Notes: generated by a model from the letters alone, not told the origin. A DNA stretch of 64,000 bases from Candidatus Thermoflexus japonica (GCA_002898735.1 BEHY01000002.1:46419-110418), one strand, 5' to 3'; counted from the stretch's first letter, positions 31,805 to 41,207 are shown. Numbers and translations are program-made.

Positions 31805-32229
31805 GCCCCATGCGCCTGGAGATCGTAACCCAGGAGCGCGCTCTGTTCAGCGGGGATGTGGATATGGTGGTGGCCCCCGGAGCGGAGGGGGAGCTGGGGA
31901 TTCTGCCCGGGCATGCCCCCTTGCTGACCGTTCTGGGCGTTGGGCCGTTGCTGGCCCGGAGGGGCAGTGAGGAGCTCTGGTTTGCGATCCATGGGGGGTT
32001 CATGGAGGTGACTCCGGAAAAGGTGATCGTCCTGGCGGATGTGGCGGAGCGGGCGGAGGAGATCGATATCGCGCGGGCCGAGGAAGCCCGTCAGCGGGCG
32101 GAGCAGGTCCTGAAAGAGCGACCGCCTGGCGTCGATCTGAACGCCGCTCTGGCTGCCCTGCGCCGCTCCCGGGTCCGTCTGGAGGTGGCCCGCCGCCGCC
32201 GGATCCGTCGAGAGGGATCCACCGGATGA
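31801..32229 (+). CDS. atpC: F1 ATP synthase subunit epsilon
   Basis: A 142-residue subunit with the beta-sandwich N-terminal domain (MRLEIVTQERALFSGDVDMVVAPGAEGELGILPGHAPLLT, here in parts: RLEIVTQERALFSG and GAEGELGILPGHAPLLT) and a C-terminal helical pair (IDIARAEEARQRAEQVL and AALAALRRSRVRLEVARRRR) that can act as the inhibitory arm in bacterial F1. It starts in an ATGA overlap with the preceding small ORF. It ends the F1 cluster and is followed by a terminator. Confidence 0.94.
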
Positions 32230-32320
32230 AGGTGGGGGCTTTTGGGGCTGGGTTAACCGCCCTCGCCCCCAGAAATCCCTGGCTCATCTTCCAGGGCGTG
32301 CGTGGGTGAGGTCATGGGAT

Positions 32321-32360
32321 GCCCCTCCCCGGGAGTGCGCAGGGAGGGGCCTCCTGTTTT
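32321..32360 (+). terminator. Terminator after atpC
   Basis: GCCCCTCCC (32321-32329) pairs with GGGAGGGGC (32342-32350) across a 12-base loop, followed by CTCCTGTTTT. It lies about 90 bases after the atpC stop and before the mreB gene. Confidence 0.7.
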
Positions 32361-32421
32361 CCCGATTCGAGCTCAGATGCCTAAATCCTGACCTGAAAAA
32401 CGAGGCGACAGGGACTTTGCG

Positions 32422-33444
32422 ATGCTGACCAAGCGTTTGGGGATCGACCTGGGCACCGCGAATGTGCTGGTCTATGAGGTCGGCCGGGGGATTGTCCTTC
32501 AGGAACCTTCCGTGGTGGCCATGCCTGTGGATGGGGATGAGATCCTGGCGGTAGGGGAAGAGGCCCGGGCGATGTATGGCCGCACCCCGGAGATCATTGA
32601 GGTCATCCGGCCTCTTCGGGATGGGGTGATCGCGGACTATTATGTGACGGAGCGGATGCTCCGATATTTCATCACCAAAGTCTGTGGGCCGATCCGCCTT
32701 TTCCGTCCCCATGTGATGATTTCGGTCCCCTACGGGGTGACCAGCGTGGAGAGCCGCGCGGTGCATGAGGCGGCGGTGGCCGCAGGCGCCCATCCCGGCC
32801 ATGTCTATCTGATCCCTGAGCCCCTGGCCGCCGCCCTGGGGGCGGGGCTGCCGGTGGATACTCCTACGGGCAACATGGTGGTCGACCTGGGCGGCGGCAC
32901 AACGGAAGCGGCCGTGATTTCCATGCTGGGAATTGTAACCGCCCACTCCGTTCGGGTGGGGGGCATCCGAATGGATGAAGCGATCATCGGTTATGTGCGC
33001 CGGAAATATAATATGGCTATCGGAGAGCCAACGGCAGAGCAGGTGAAGATCCAGATCGGAACAGCCCTTCCTCTGGATCCTCCCCTGACGATGGAGGTGC
33101 AGGGGAGGGATCTGGTCACTGGCCTGCCGCGCACCATCACCCTGAGTTCGGATGAAGTGCTGGAGGCGATCCAGGAACCCCTCCAGGCCGTCATCGGGGT
33201 GGTTCGGGCTGTTCTGGAACGGACGCCCCCCGAGCTGGCTGCGGATATCATCGACCGGGGGATGGCGCTGGTGGGCGGAGGGGCGATGCTCCGGCGGATC
33301 GACGAGTTTCTAACCCAGCAAACGGGTGTTCCCGCTTATGTGGCGGATGCTCCCATGGCTTGCGTGGCTATGGGGGCCGGAAAAGCTCTGGAGCACATCC
33401 ATCTGTTCCAGCGCACGCTGACCACCCTCTGGTCCTCCATATAG
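32422..33444 (+). CDS. mreB: MreB-like actin-family cell-shape protein
   Basis: A 340-residue actin/Hsp70-fold protein. It shows phosphate 1 [18 protein letters not shown], connect 1 and phosphate 2 [18 protein letters not shown], and adenosine motif [18 protein letters not shown]. These are diagnostic of MreB, the membrane-associated filament that guides lateral wall synthesis. No mreC, mreD or rodA follows; the next gene is convergent. It may be one of several mreB paralogues or an Mbl-type protein. The start has only a weak SD (GGCGACAGGGAC). Confidence 0.9.
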   Translation: MLTKRLGIDLGTANVLVYEVGRGIVLQEPSVVAMPVDGDEILAVGEEARAMYGRTPEIIEVIRPLRDGVIADYYVTERMLRYFITKVCGPIRLFRPHVMISVPYGVTSVESRAVHEAAVAAGAHPGHVYLIPEPLAAALGAGLPVDTPTGNMVVDLGGGTTEAAVISMLGIVTAHSVRVGGIRMDEAIIGYVRRKYNMAIGEPTAEQVKIQIGTALPLDPPLTMEVQGRDLVTGLPRTITLSSDEVLEAIQEPLQAVIGVVRAVLERTPPELAADIIDRGMALVGGGAMLRRIDEFLTQQTGVPAYVADAPMACVAMGAGKALEHIHLFQRTLTTLWSSI

Positions 33445-33459
33445 GCCTCCGCATGGGGT

Positions 33460-34068
33460 TTACCTGATCCGGGAAAGAAGTAACTGTTCTCGATGATGCT
33501 CCCAGACAAAGCGATGGCCGATGGCGCGAAAGGCGCCCCAGCCCCGCCATGGGGCGTCCAGGGATTCCAGACGACGGGCGATCTCGGGAAGGGCCTCCGG
33601 AGAAACCCAGCGGAAGTCAGCGATCTGCTCGGCCCGATCCGCTACCCGGGGTTCTCCTTCTGTGCGCACGTAAAAGACAAATGAGACAAAGGGGATGCCC
33701 CGATCCTGAGCTCCCTCCGAAGGGTAGAGGGTGTACGTGATCAGACCCCACCACATGGCCGAGCGCACAGGCAGTCCGGTCTCCTCGTCGATCTCCCGGT
33801 AAAGAGCGGCCCATGCGGTCTCCTCCCATCCAATGCCCCCTGTCGGCAGCCGATAGGCTTCTGGAGGATAGAACGCTTTCGTGTGGACCAGGATCTCGCC
33901 CCCCGGCCGCTGGATGACCATGAGAACCTCGCCCCGGCGCCGGCTCAGGCTCCGACGCACCTCCTCCCACCATCCATCCCCGATGACCGTCGCGTGCTGA
34001 TGCGGCTGTGGGCCGAACTGGGCGGTAAGGGTTTCCAGTTCGGAGGGCGCGATCAGGGGCCGATTCAC
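33460..34068 (-). CDS. Nudix hydrolase
   Basis: A 202-residue protein with a complete Nudix box, GGIGWEETAWAALYREIDEETGL (first part GGIGWEETAWAALY, second REIDEETGL), which binds Mg2+ and hydrolyses nucleoside-diphosphate-X substrates. The N-terminal 60 residues (APSELETLTAQFGPQPHQHA) precede the fold and are unfamiliar. Substrate is unknown. It ends convergently 15 bases from mreB and overlaps the start of its upstream neighbour on the minus strand (4 bases), forming a two-gene unit with it. Confidence 0.88.
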   Translation of the reverse strand: MNRPLIAPSELETLTAQFGPQPHQHATVIGDGWWEEVRRSLSRRRGEVLMVIQRPGGEILVHTKAFYPPEAYRLPTGGIGWEETAWAALYREIDEETGLPVRSAMWWGLITYTLYPSEGAQDRGIPFVSFVFYVRTEGEPRVADRAEQIADFRWVSPEALPEIARRLESLDAPWRGWGAFRAIGHRFVWEHHREQLLLSRIR

Positions 34069-34628
34069 GGGAGCACCTCCTGGACGGCTTTCTCCAGCGT
34101 CTGGCGATCTCGCAGGCGCAGCGCGCCCAGACGGATCACACCTCGAAACGCCCCGAAGACCGGACGCAATTCCGCATGAGGCCCCTTCAGGGGAATGATG
34201 AGCAGATCAGCCTTCGGAAAGAAGTAAGCGGTGTGGATCTGGGCGGGGGGATCATAGCGGGCCCACACGGTCAGCGCGTCTACCCCCTGGCGATATTCCG
34301 ACAGAGTGGCTTCGGAGAGCCCGATCTGGGGTTCATAACCCTCGATGTTGGGGCCGGAAAGAACCTGATTCAGAGCCTCGTTGAGCCGTTCATAGCCAGG
34401 CGTCCCGGGCGTGAACACATACTCACGTCCCGCGGTGGTGATCCGGATCTCCGCGGCCATCCGGTTGAACCATGGCCAGAACCAGAGGGGATCCCGGTTG
34501 GTCAGGGCGTTCACGCCCCAGACCAGCCCCAGGGCCAGCAAGGCCAGTATAATCAGCGGCTCTCGCAAGCGCGGTGCACGTTCTTCCAGCAAGCGGGCGA
34601 TCCCTCCTCGCGTTCCCAGGAGCTGCAT
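34065..34628 (-). CDS. Single-pass membrane protein of unknown function
   Basis: A 187-residue protein with one membrane helix (about residues 24-43, PLIILALLALGLVWGVNALT) and a soluble C-terminal domain that starts at about residue 60 (AEIRITTAGREYVFTPG). Arg-rich residues before the helix suggest the C-terminal domain is outside the cytoplasm. I do not recognise the family. It is coupled by a 4-base overlap to the Nudix gene downstream. The upstream region has a possible -10 (TACAAT on the minus strand, 34659-34664). Confidence 0.7.
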   Translation of the reverse strand: MQLLGTRGGIARLLEERAPRLREPLIILALLALGLVWGVNALTNRDPLWFWPWFNRMAAEIRITTAGREYVFTPGTPGYERLNEALNQVLSGPNIEGYEPQIGLSEATLSEYRQGVDALTVWARYDPPAQIHTAYFFPKADLLIIPLKGPHAELRPVFGAFRGVIRLGALRLRDRQTLEKAVQEVLP

Positions 34629-34704
34629 ATCTCATCCGGGCTTTTCGCCCCCAGCTCGATTGTAGCCTGCGCCGCTGGATTCTGAGGGGTCAAACATCAT
34701 AAGG

Positions 34705-34725
34705 GGGCGCGACGAAAGCGCGCCC
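34705..34725 (-). terminator. Hairpin downstream of the small membrane protein gene
   Basis: GGGCGCG (34705-34711) and CGCGCCC (34719-34725) pair around a 7-base loop. The uridine tract on the minus strand is weak. It sits about 75 bases beyond the stop of the 37-residue gene and may serve as terminator for the BtuF-like unit, or be a dispersed GC-hairpin repeat. Confidence 0.4.
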
Positions 34726-34801
34726 ACCTACACCAAACATCGGGGGGCGCGCACCTCTCTGCAGGCCCGAAGGACCTGTTCGGGTGCTTGCGGCTGCAGG
34801 A

Positions 34802-34915
34802 TCAGGCATCATGGGAGGACCCGGAAGGCCGTCGGCGGTGGATCCGCCGCCAGATCCATGTAAAGACCAGCGCATAAATGCCGGCGAAGATCATCAGATC
34901 CTGCCAGAATCGCAT
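34802..34915 (-). CDS. 37-residue single-helix membrane protein
   Basis: A short frame just downstream of the cobalamin-binding-type gene. The ATG (34915) is preceded by AGAGGAGATCCGGG, a strong ribosome site. The product begins MRFWQDLMIFAGIYALVFTW, which is one membrane helix, and continues with a basic tail (RRIHRRRPSG). The 14-base gap to the upstream gene and the good SD argue for translation. I know no family for it; CcoQ-like or transporter-accessory small proteins have this form, but that is guesswork. Confidence 0.6.
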   Translation of the reverse strand: MRFWQDLMIFAGIYALVFTWIWRRIHRRRPSGSSHDA

Positions 34916-34929
34916 CCCGGATCTCCTCT

Positions 34930-35868
34930 TCACCTGCTGGGGGAAAGGGTGGGGTGAGATAAGCGTTGAGCGGCCCGTTCCACCAGTGGAGTGTGGAAGC
35001 GATCCGGGTGGAACAGGGCGGCGAGCAGCTCAATGCCGTCGATGGTGCGAGGACCAGGCCGGCTGAAATAAGCCGAAGCGTCCAGGGCATAGATGTGCCC
35101 CCTCCGCACCGCCGGGATCCGGGTCCAGAAAGGCACGCGCTCTATGAGCGGTCGAGCTGCGATGACCTCGTCCAGACGATACCCGCATGGGATGAGAGCG
35201 ATCACCTCCGGTTCTGCCTCCTCCACTTCCTCCCAGCGAATCCGGCGGGAGGGCTCTCCGGCTCGCCCCATCACCTCGATTCCCCCTGCGATCGTTACCA
35301 TCTCCGGGACCCAGTGGCCACAGCTGAAGGGGGGATCCAGCCATTCGAGCATCAGGACCCGTGGCCGGGGCGCGCCGGCAACCGCCGTTTCCACCCAGGC
35401 CAGGCGATGACACCATTCCCGGATTCGAGATTCCGCCCGTTCTGGAACCCCTGCAGCCTCGGCGATCTGCCGCAGGCTTTCGAAGAGATCCTCCAGCCGG
35501 TAAGTGTTCACCGCGATCACGCGGGGTGGACGGCGAAGCTGTCCGGAAGCGCGGGCGGCCTGGCCCATGGGAACGGCGCAGACCTCACACAGGGCCTGGG
35601 TGAGGACCAGATCGGGTTCCAGGGCGGCGAGCTGTTCTTCGTCGATCATGTAAAGGGGCTCTCCCCGGCGCGCTTTCTCCCGAACAGCGGCATCGATCGC
35701 GGCCGGATCAGAGAGTCCCTCGGGCAATGTGCTGCGGGTGAGACGGGGTAGCGAGGCCACGACTTCCGGAGGGAAATCGCATTCGTGGGAGATGCCGACC
35801 AGATGATCCTCGAGCCCGAGGGCGCACACCATCTCGGTGGCACCTGGAAGCAATGAAACAATCCGCAT
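34930..35868 (-). CDS. Cobalamin-binding (BtuF-like) protein
   Basis: A 312-residue protein of the periplasmic-binding-protein class III (BtuF/FhuD helical backbone). It begins MRIVSLLPGATEMVCALGLE and has LVGISHECDFPPEVV, EALEPDLVLTQ-like strands (LAALEPDLVLTQALCEVCAV), GGIEVMG and VIALIPCGYRLDEV. There is no signal peptide with this start, so it may be cytoplasmic; such cytosolic members are common and of unclear role. I chose the ATG at 35868 because GGAGG lies 9 bases upstream and the family start is there. No BtuC/D genes are adjacent. Confidence 0.82.
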   Translation of the reverse strand: MRIVSLLPGATEMVCALGLEDHLVGISHECDFPPEVVASLPRLTRSTLPEGLSDPAAIDAAVREKARRGEPLYMIDEEQLAALEPDLVLTQALCEVCAVPMGQAARASGQLRRPPRVIAVNTYRLEDLFESLRQIAEAAGVPERAESRIREWCHRLAWVETAVAGAPRPRVLMLEWLDPPFSCGHWVPEMVTIAGGIEVMGRAGEPSRRIRWEEVEEAEPEVIALIPCGYRLDEVIAARPLIERVPFWTRIPAVRRGHIYALDASAYFSRPGPRTIDGIELLAALFHPDRFHTPLVERAAQRLSHPTLSPSR

Positions 35869-35936
35869 GATCCTGCCTCCTCTCCTCGCCGTTTCGTGTT
35901 TCCCCAGGAACACTCGGCCGCATGGCCGGATCGCGT

Positions 35937-36911
35937 TTATCCTTCGGAGGTCGGGACGGGAGTTGGGATGGCGCGGGCAGGTCGTCGACGTTCCCAGAGC
36001 CGACAGAATGCGCAGATCCCCGGCGCCGAGGTTGGCTGTCCACACTTCTCACAGGCGTGCAGCTCCGCCTCATTGCTCCGGAAGGTGATCCAGCCTTCCT
36101 CCCTGGCCTTCAGGAAGCCCAGATAGAAGCGAAGCTTGGTGCCGGGGCGTTCCTCCTCGAGCCTTGCCAGCCACTCCTTATAGGCGATGCTGGTGGAGCC
36201 CTCCGCGTATGGACATTCATCGTAGATATAATCGATGCCCCGGAGCAGGGCATAGGCGGCGGTTTCCCGCTCGTAGAAGCGGCAGAAGGGTTTCACTTTG
36301 CGGGCGAAGCCTGGGCGGGAGGCGGGCAAGACAGGGCCCTGGCGGGCCATGTAGCCGACCTGCCAGTTCATCACATTCCCGAAGAGCACGGCGACCTCGT
36401 CGTCCAGATTGTGTCCTGTGGCCAGGGCCGCGTAACCACCATCATATGCGACGCGGTTCATAATGTAGCGCTTGATCAGTCCGCATACGGCGCACGGCTT
36501 ATCCCGGCCTCGCAGGGTCCGGGCAGCCACCTCCGTGATCGTCTCGCCGTAAACCTCCTTCACGTCCACCACAATGAGCCGGGCGCCCGGCCAGCGCTCC
36601 TCCACAAAGCGCCGGCACTTTTCATAGGACTGATCGGAGTAGCGGATGCCTCCGTCGATGCCCAGGCCAATGTAGAGCCCATCGGCCTGATAGCCCAGGC
36701 GCAGCAACACATCCCACAGGCTCAGAGAGTCCTTGCCCCCCGAGACGGCCACCAGCACCCGCTCCGAGCGATCGAACATCCGGAACATCCGGATGGTCCG
36801 TTCCGTCTGCTCCACAAACCATTCCAGATAGTGCTCATCGCACAGGGCCAGCCGGTGCTGGCGCATCATGATGGCCGCCTCGCGGCCGCATTTTCGACAA
36901 CGGATCGCCAT
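35937..36911 (-). CDS. ttuA: TtuA-like tRNA 2-thiolation enzyme
   Basis: A 324-residue PP-loop ATPase. It has an N-terminal zinc finger (C5, C8, C24 with a His), the PP-loop SGGKDS at 57-62, a cluster-binding CAVC (C140, C143) plus C233 that fit the three-Cys [4Fe-4S] site, ATGHNLDDEVAVLFGN, and a C-terminal zinc finger (CEKCGQ and CAFCRLW). This order is the TtuA/Ncs6 architecture. TtuA makes 2-thioribothymidine at tRNA position 54 in thermophiles and raises tRNA melting temperature; the sulfur carrier TtuB is not in the window. Ncs6-type wobble thiolases are the main alternative. Confidence 0.85.
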   Translation of the reverse strand: MAIRCRKCGREAAIMMRQHRLALCDEHYLEWFVEQTERTIRMFRMFDRSERVLVAVSGGKDSLSLWDVLLRLGYQADGLYIGLGIDGGIRYSDQSYEKCRRFVEERWPGARLIVVDVKEVYGETITEVAARTLRGRDKPCAVCGLIKRYIMNRVAYDGGYAALATGHNLDDEVAVLFGNVMNWQVGYMARQGPVLPASRPGFARKVKPFCRFYERETAAYALLRGIDYIYDECPYAEGSTSIAYKEWLARLEEERPGTKLRFYLGFLKAREEGWITFRSNEAELHACEKCGQPTSAPGICAFCRLWERRRPARAIPTPVPTSEG

Positions 36912-37107
36912 GGTGAGATGCCCTCCTTATGCGGATGGAACTCCGCTCGGGATCATCGCTTCTGCGGCATTCTAACGCAGAGGGGGTCCTTTGTCGAATG
37001 GCACTGGACAGAACACGGGGAGGGGGCAGCTAACGCCTCGATTTGGAGCCGGACGGAGTGCCTTTGGCCACCCCGCCTGGCCCAGAAATATTTTCTCCTC
37101 CCTTTTG

Positions 37108-37136
37108 TTGACAACTATATGCGATCCATGTTAACT
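37108..37136 (+). promoter_or_regulatory. Promoter candidate for coiled-coil nuclease-like gene
   Basis: Perfect TTGACA at 37108-37113, 17-base spacer and TTAACT at 37131-37136, 33 bases before the ATG at 37170. This is the best -35 in the window, inside a 258-base gap. Confidence 0.55.
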
Positions 37137-37169
37137 TGAGAAAAAGCGATACGGCAGGAGGGTAGGGGA

Positions 37170-37943
37170 ATGACCCCTCAGATGATCGAAGAGTTGCTTC
37201 AAGATCCTGTGTTCCGTATGAAGTTTTTGGAACTCCTGGATCGCGATCCGGCGTTCCGGGAGGAGGTCCGTCGCAAGTTGCTGACGGAAGATCTTCTTGC
37301 TCTTCCGGAGCGGGTGGAGCGCCTTCGTCTGGAGATCCATGAGGAGTTCCAGCGAGTCTGGAAAGCCCTTCGAGAGAACAGCCGTCAGATTGCGGCGCTG
37401 ACGGAGCGGATGGAGAAGGTGGAGGCGCAGATTGCGGCATTGACGGAGCGGATGGAGAAGGTGGAGATGCAGATTGCGGCGCTGACGGAAGAGATGAGGG
37501 AGCTGCGGCGGACGGTAGGTCGAATCGAAGAGCGATGGGGGCTGGTGCACGAAAACATCGCCGAGGATCTCATGCCCCGGTTTCTGGCTTTGACAGGCCG
37601 TCAGGTGCGGCGGAGCGCGGTGGTGCAATTCGATGGGGAGGCCGATCTGGTCCTGGAGGTGGAGGAAGCGGATGGTCGTCGGATCACCCTGATCGTGGAA
37701 GTGAAGGGACGGGTATGGGGCCGTCGGCCCTTTGAGCAAGCGCTGGAAAGGATAAGCGATCCTGGTTTTCGAAGCTGGCTGCAGCGGGAGGGGTTCCCGG
37801 AGCCGGTGGTTCCCGCGGTTTTCGGGCTGGCGGTTTACGCCGGGGCAGACACGATCGCGGGGGATCTGGGGGTGGGGCTGTATGAGGCACGACGAGGAGA
37901 GATGGTCCCCCCACGGACGACCTCGGCCCGGCATGTTCAATAG
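37170..37943 (+). CDS. Coiled-coil protein with PD-(D/E)XK-like domain (DUF3782-like)
   Basis: A 257-residue protein in three parts. Residues 1-60 are helical (MIEELLQDPVFRMKFLELLD). Residues 70-115 hold three near-perfect 14-residue units, QIAALTERMEKVEA, QIAALTERMEKVEM and QIAALTEEMRELRR, which form a coiled coil. Residues 150-225 have VQFDGEADLVLEVEEADGRR and TLIVEVKGRVWG, which gives the Asp and E-x-K of a PD-(D/E)XK nuclease fold. Such proteins are frequent in thermophilic and filamentous bacteria; function is unknown. Its end overlaps the convergent sugar transferase by 7 bases. Confidence 0.78.
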   Translation: MTPQMIEELLQDPVFRMKFLELLDRDPAFREEVRRKLLTEDLLALPERVERLRLEIHEEFQRVWKALRENSRQIAALTERMEKVEAQIAALTERMEKVEMQIAALTEEMRELRRTVGRIEERWGLVHENIAEDLMPRFLALTGRQVRRSAVVQFDGEADLVLEVEEADGRRITLIVEVKGRVWGRRPFEQALERISDPGFRSWLQREGFPEPVVPAVFGLAVYAGADTIAGDLGVGLYEARRGEMVPPRTTSARHVQ

Positions 37944-39418
37944 GCCCCTCGCTTTCGGATCACGGCCGGGATCGTCTGAGCCAGTATAGCGAGATCCAGC
38001 CACAGGCTGTAGTTGCGAATGTAAAAGAGATCCAGCCTCACCCGCTCACTGTAGGGGAGGTCCGCTCGCCCGGAGACCTGCCAGAGGCCGGTGATGCCGG
38101 GCTTCACCGTGAGCAGATTTAATGCCCAGCGCCCGTAGCGGGAGATCTCCTCCGGGGTCAGCATCCGTGGCCCGACCAGGCTCATCTCACCCCGCAGGAC
38201 ATTAAACAATTGCGGAAGTTCGTCCAGGCTCCAGCGCCGCAGGAACCGTCCCACTCGGGTCACCCGCGGATCATCTCGCAGTTTATAGTTTTGCTCGAAG
38301 GCTTCTTTGAGGGCAGGGTTCTGCTTCAGAATGTCCTCCGCGTTGACCACCATCGTGCGGAATTTAAACGCATCGAAGAGTTTGCCTCCTAATCCCACCA
38401 CCCGCCGTCGATAAAGCACGGGCCCGGGCGAATCCAGCCGGATGGCCAGCGCGATCAGCATAAAGAGGGGTGATAGAAGGACCAGCGCTATGGTCGCCAG
38501 GGTGTAATCCATCACGGCCTTGAGGAACCGTTCCAGCGGAGAAAGCCGGAGCCGTCTCCAGTAGAGCAGGGGAACTCCCATGACCTCCCGAACCTCGGTT
38601 CCGGTGGCCAGGAGCTCGTAGAGTCCGGAGGAGAGCCGGAGGTTCACCTGCGGGTGGAAGGCAAAGGTGCGGAAAAGTTCGACCAGAACTTCCCGGGGAA
38701 GGGCGCTGGCCGAGATGATGACCTCCCGAACCCCGAGCTGTTCGATGAGGCGAGGGAGGTCTGTCAGATTACCCAGCACGGACAGGCCCGGCAGTATCTC
38801 TTTCCCGCGGGGAAGGTGGGGATCCAGGATGCCCAGGAGGATCATCCCGGAGATCGGGGAGGAGCGGATTTGCTCCGCCACCATACGGGCTTCCTCATCC
38901 GCGCCTATGATCAGGGCAGGCACCATGAATTTCCCCCGGGCCCGCAGGGCATAGATGGCCCGACGGGTCAGGAAGCGGGCGAGCCCCACCATTCCGATGG
39001 CGAGGATCCAGGAGAGCAACAGCCACCCCCGCGCGATCACCAGAGCGGGCTCCATGAAGCTGGCTACGATCGCCGCCATCATTCCCATGCTGGCCGCCTG
39101 GATCACCCGCATGTATTCCGAGGTTCCGTGGAAGAGATGATCCGGCGCATAGAGCCGGTGGGCAGCAAAGATCAGCAGCCACACCGGGATGAGGGCAGCC
39201 ATCAGCAGGCCATAATAGCGAACCGGCGGGCTCTCGGGCTGATAAAAGACAGGCAGGCGGGATTCGAATCGAATCAGATATGACAACGAAAACGCAATCA
39301 GCAACGCCAGGGTGTCTACCGCGATCAGCCCCGCGCGGAGGGTAAGCCATTCGGTTTCCTGTGCCCGCGCCCTGGATTCCATACGGATCCATTCGGAGGG
39401 CAGGGCCTCATTTCGCAT
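37937..39418 (-). CDS. Polyprenyl glycosylphosphotransferase (WbaP/WcaJ type)
   Basis: A 493-residue initiating sugar-1-phosphate transferase for surface polysaccharide. It has several N-terminal membrane helices, a CoA-binding-like middle domain ([19 protein letters not shown]), a reentrant/membrane helix ([20 protein letters not shown]), and the catalytic C-terminal domain with [47 protein letters not shown] and [13 protein letters not shown]. It links a sugar phosphate to undecaprenyl phosphate. The ATG at 39418 has AGAAGGAG upstream. It is the last gene of the minus-strand glycan cluster. Confidence 0.92.
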   Translation of the reverse strand: MRNEALPSEWIRMESRARAQETEWLTLRAGLIAVDTLALLIAFSLSYLIRFESRLPVFYQPESPPVRYYGLLMAALIPVWLLIFAAHRLYAPDHLFHGTSEYMRVIQAASMGMMAAIVASFMEPALVIARGWLLLSWILAIGMVGLARFLTRRAIYALRARGKFMVPALIIGADEEARMVAEQIRSSPISGMILLGILDPHLPRGKEILPGLSVLGNLTDLPRLIEQLGVREVIISASALPREVLVELFRTFAFHPQVNLRLSSGLYELLATGTEVREVMGVPLLYWRRLRLSPLERFLKAVMDYTLATIALVLLSPLFMLIALAIRLDSPGPVLYRRRVVGLGGKLFDAFKFRTMVVNAEDILKQNPALKEAFEQNYKLRDDPRVTRVGRFLRRWSLDELPQLFNVLRGEMSLVGPRMLTPEEISRYGRWALNLLTVKPGITGLWQVSGRADLPYSERVRLDLFYIRNYSLWLDLAILAQTIPAVIRKRGAY

Positions 39419-39463
39419 GGGGATGCTCCTTCTCAAAGGATCAGCGGAAAGGCTTATGCTTTC

Positions 39464-40768
39464 TCAAGTCGTGTGCCTCTCTATCTCCTCAGCCGCCCGG
39501 CGGGCATGGCGGGTGAGGGATTCCCCGTTGGTCAGGGCCGGGTAGATCTGGGTCAGGTTGACCAGGAAGAGGCCCCCGATCGGTGGGGCCAGCGGCGGAA
39601 TGCGCCGCCACTGGCCTCGATGAAACAGTGGCTCCACATAGCGCTCCCGATGCACCCGCGCGTGGCGGATCCATTCCGGTCGGAACCCGGGGAACATCCG
39701 TTGAAGATGTTCCAGCCATGCCTCCAAGATCTCTGAGTCGCTCCGCTGAAGCCACGGGGAATCCCAGGCCACATATTTGGGCAGGTAGACCAGATGGTAA
39801 CCGCCCACATCGGCCGGATCGATGTAATGAGTGGTCTCGATCACGCCGGTGAAGGGCACAGATTCATCGGTGATGTAGATCGTCCAGTAATCGGTCAGCG
39901 GCCGATCCAGGGCCAGGAGGACGCATATCACCCCCAGATATTGCCAGGAGCGGAGGTCCTCCACCCATGGCCCCTCGATCCCGGGAAGCAGGCGCGGGAC
40001 CAGCGGGGGATGCAGGGTGATCACCGCTGCCCCGTATGGATCCACCGCTCCGTCCACCCGCACCCCCACGACGCGATGATCCGAGACCACCACTTCCTGG
40101 ACCGGGGTTCGGAGCCGGATCTCGCCGCCAGCGGCCTCGATCGCCCGGGCCATCGCTCGAATCATCGTCATATGACCCCCGACCAGATATCCGGCCATCT
40201 CCCGCTGCGAGACCCCGCGGCGGGTGGAGCGGGTCCGGATCAGGCGGGCCCAGATATAAGTGGCGGGAAGATCATCGAAGCGGCCGTCGAACTTGGCTCG
40301 CAGCATCGGCCGCCAGAGATGGTGAAATGCGTGTCGCCCCCCCCAGCGCACCAGCCAATCCTCGACGCTGATCTCCTCCAGGCGACGCCAGTCGCGATGG
40401 AGATAAGCCGCGAGGATCGTGAGGCCCAGACGTGCGCGATCCACCATGCGCAGGAGCGGGAAAGCCATAAAATCCCGCAGCGTCGTCATGGGATACAGGC
40501 GCCCTTCATGGAAAAACGCGGAACCTGTGGCCCGGAAGCGAAGCCGATCGGCGATCCCCAGCTCCGCGGCCAGCTCCTGCATATGGGTATCGCTGGAGAG
40601 GATCGTGTGATAAAAGCGATCCACCTCCACATCGCCCAGGCGGATGGTTCCTGCCAGGCCGCCGATCTGATCGCTGGCCTCATACAGAACCACCTGATGA
40701 CCGGCCCGGCTTAAGAAATATGCCAGGCTCACCCCGACAATCCCGCCGCCGATCACGGCGATACGCAT
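39464..40768 (-). CDS. FAD-dependent oxidoreductase in glycan cluster
   Basis: A 434-residue flavoprotein with an N-terminal FAD-binding fold (RIAVIGGGIVGVSLAYFL, then VVLYEASDQIGGLAGTI) and the amine-oxidase-like layout seen in protoporphyrinogen-oxidase/UDP-galactopyranose-mutase relatives. FYHTILSSDTHMQELAAELG and FRPEWIRHARVHRERYVEPLF are typical of family members found next to sugar transferases in polysaccharide loci. The substrate is unknown; a sugar-nucleotide or lipid-linked sugar is likely from context. It is 45 bases upstream of the sugar transferase. Confidence 0.85.
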   Translation of the reverse strand: MRIAVIGGGIVGVSLAYFLSRAGHQVVLYEASDQIGGLAGTIRLGDVEVDRFYHTILSSDTHMQELAAELGIADRLRFRATGSAFFHEGRLYPMTTLRDFMAFPLLRMVDRARLGLTILAAYLHRDWRRLEEISVEDWLVRWGGRHAFHHLWRPMLRAKFDGRFDDLPATYIWARLIRTRSTRRGVSQREMAGYLVGGHMTMIRAMARAIEAAGGEIRLRTPVQEVVVSDHRVVGVRVDGAVDPYGAAVITLHPPLVPRLLPGIEGPWVEDLRSWQYLGVICVLLALDRPLTDYWTIYITDESVPFTGVIETTHYIDPADVGGYHLVYLPKYVAWDSPWLQRSDSEILEAWLEHLQRMFPGFRPEWIRHARVHRERYVEPLFHRGQWRRIPPLAPPIGGLFLVNLTQIYPALTNGESLTRHARRAAEEIERHTT

Positions 40769-40835
40769 GGCCCCCTCTTTTTGTGAATTGGGGAGCGGAT
40801 GATCCTACGACACGACTGTCCATCATCCTCACCCT

Positions 40836-41207
40836 TTATGCGCTCCGGGCGATCAGGCTGACCCCCAGGGCGATCAGCAGCGCCCCGGCGATTCGCGTCG
40901 GGTTCAGGGCCTCGCCAAACACGAAATAGGAGGCGAGGAGGATCAGCACGTAGTTCAGACCGGCGAAGGGATAGGCGAGGCTTAAATCCAGCCGCGATAG
41001 CGCGGTCAGCCAGAACAGGCTCCCACCCAGATACAGGCTCATCCCGACAACCACCCAGGGGTTGGTGGCCAGCTGCAGGATCAGATGGGGGAGCCCATAC
41101 AGGCTCAGGGTCACCGGCCCTGCCACCCGCATTCCCTGCTTCAGAAGAACCTGGCCCACAACCGCACAGGCGATGCTGACCAGCAGATAAACCAGCGCAC
41201 CTTTCAT
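40836..41207 (-). CDS. Small EamA/SMR-type membrane transporter subunit
   Basis: A 123-residue protein with four membrane helices: LVYLLVSIACAVVGQVLLKQG, LILQLATNPWVVVGMSLYLGG, LAYPFAGLNYVLILLASYF and IAGALLIALGVSLIARS. Size and topology fit the drug/metabolite transporter superfamily, near SMR/ArnE-ArnF proteins. ArnE/F-like pairs are proposed to flip undecaprenyl-phosphate-sugars, which fits the glycan context (inference). The ATG at 41207 follows TGGAGGCTTCCGT. Confidence 0.8.
   Translation of the reverse strand: MKGALVYLLVSIACAVVGQVLLKQGMRVAGPVTLSLYGLPHLILQLATNPWVVVGMSLYLGGSLFWLTALSRLDLSLAYPFAGLNYVLILLASYFVFGEALNPTRIAGALLIALGVSLIARSA

Noticed and set aside
37385..37500. Short tandem repeats as a CRISPR array
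   Set aside because: The repeats are in frame, encode coiled-coil units and have no spacers.
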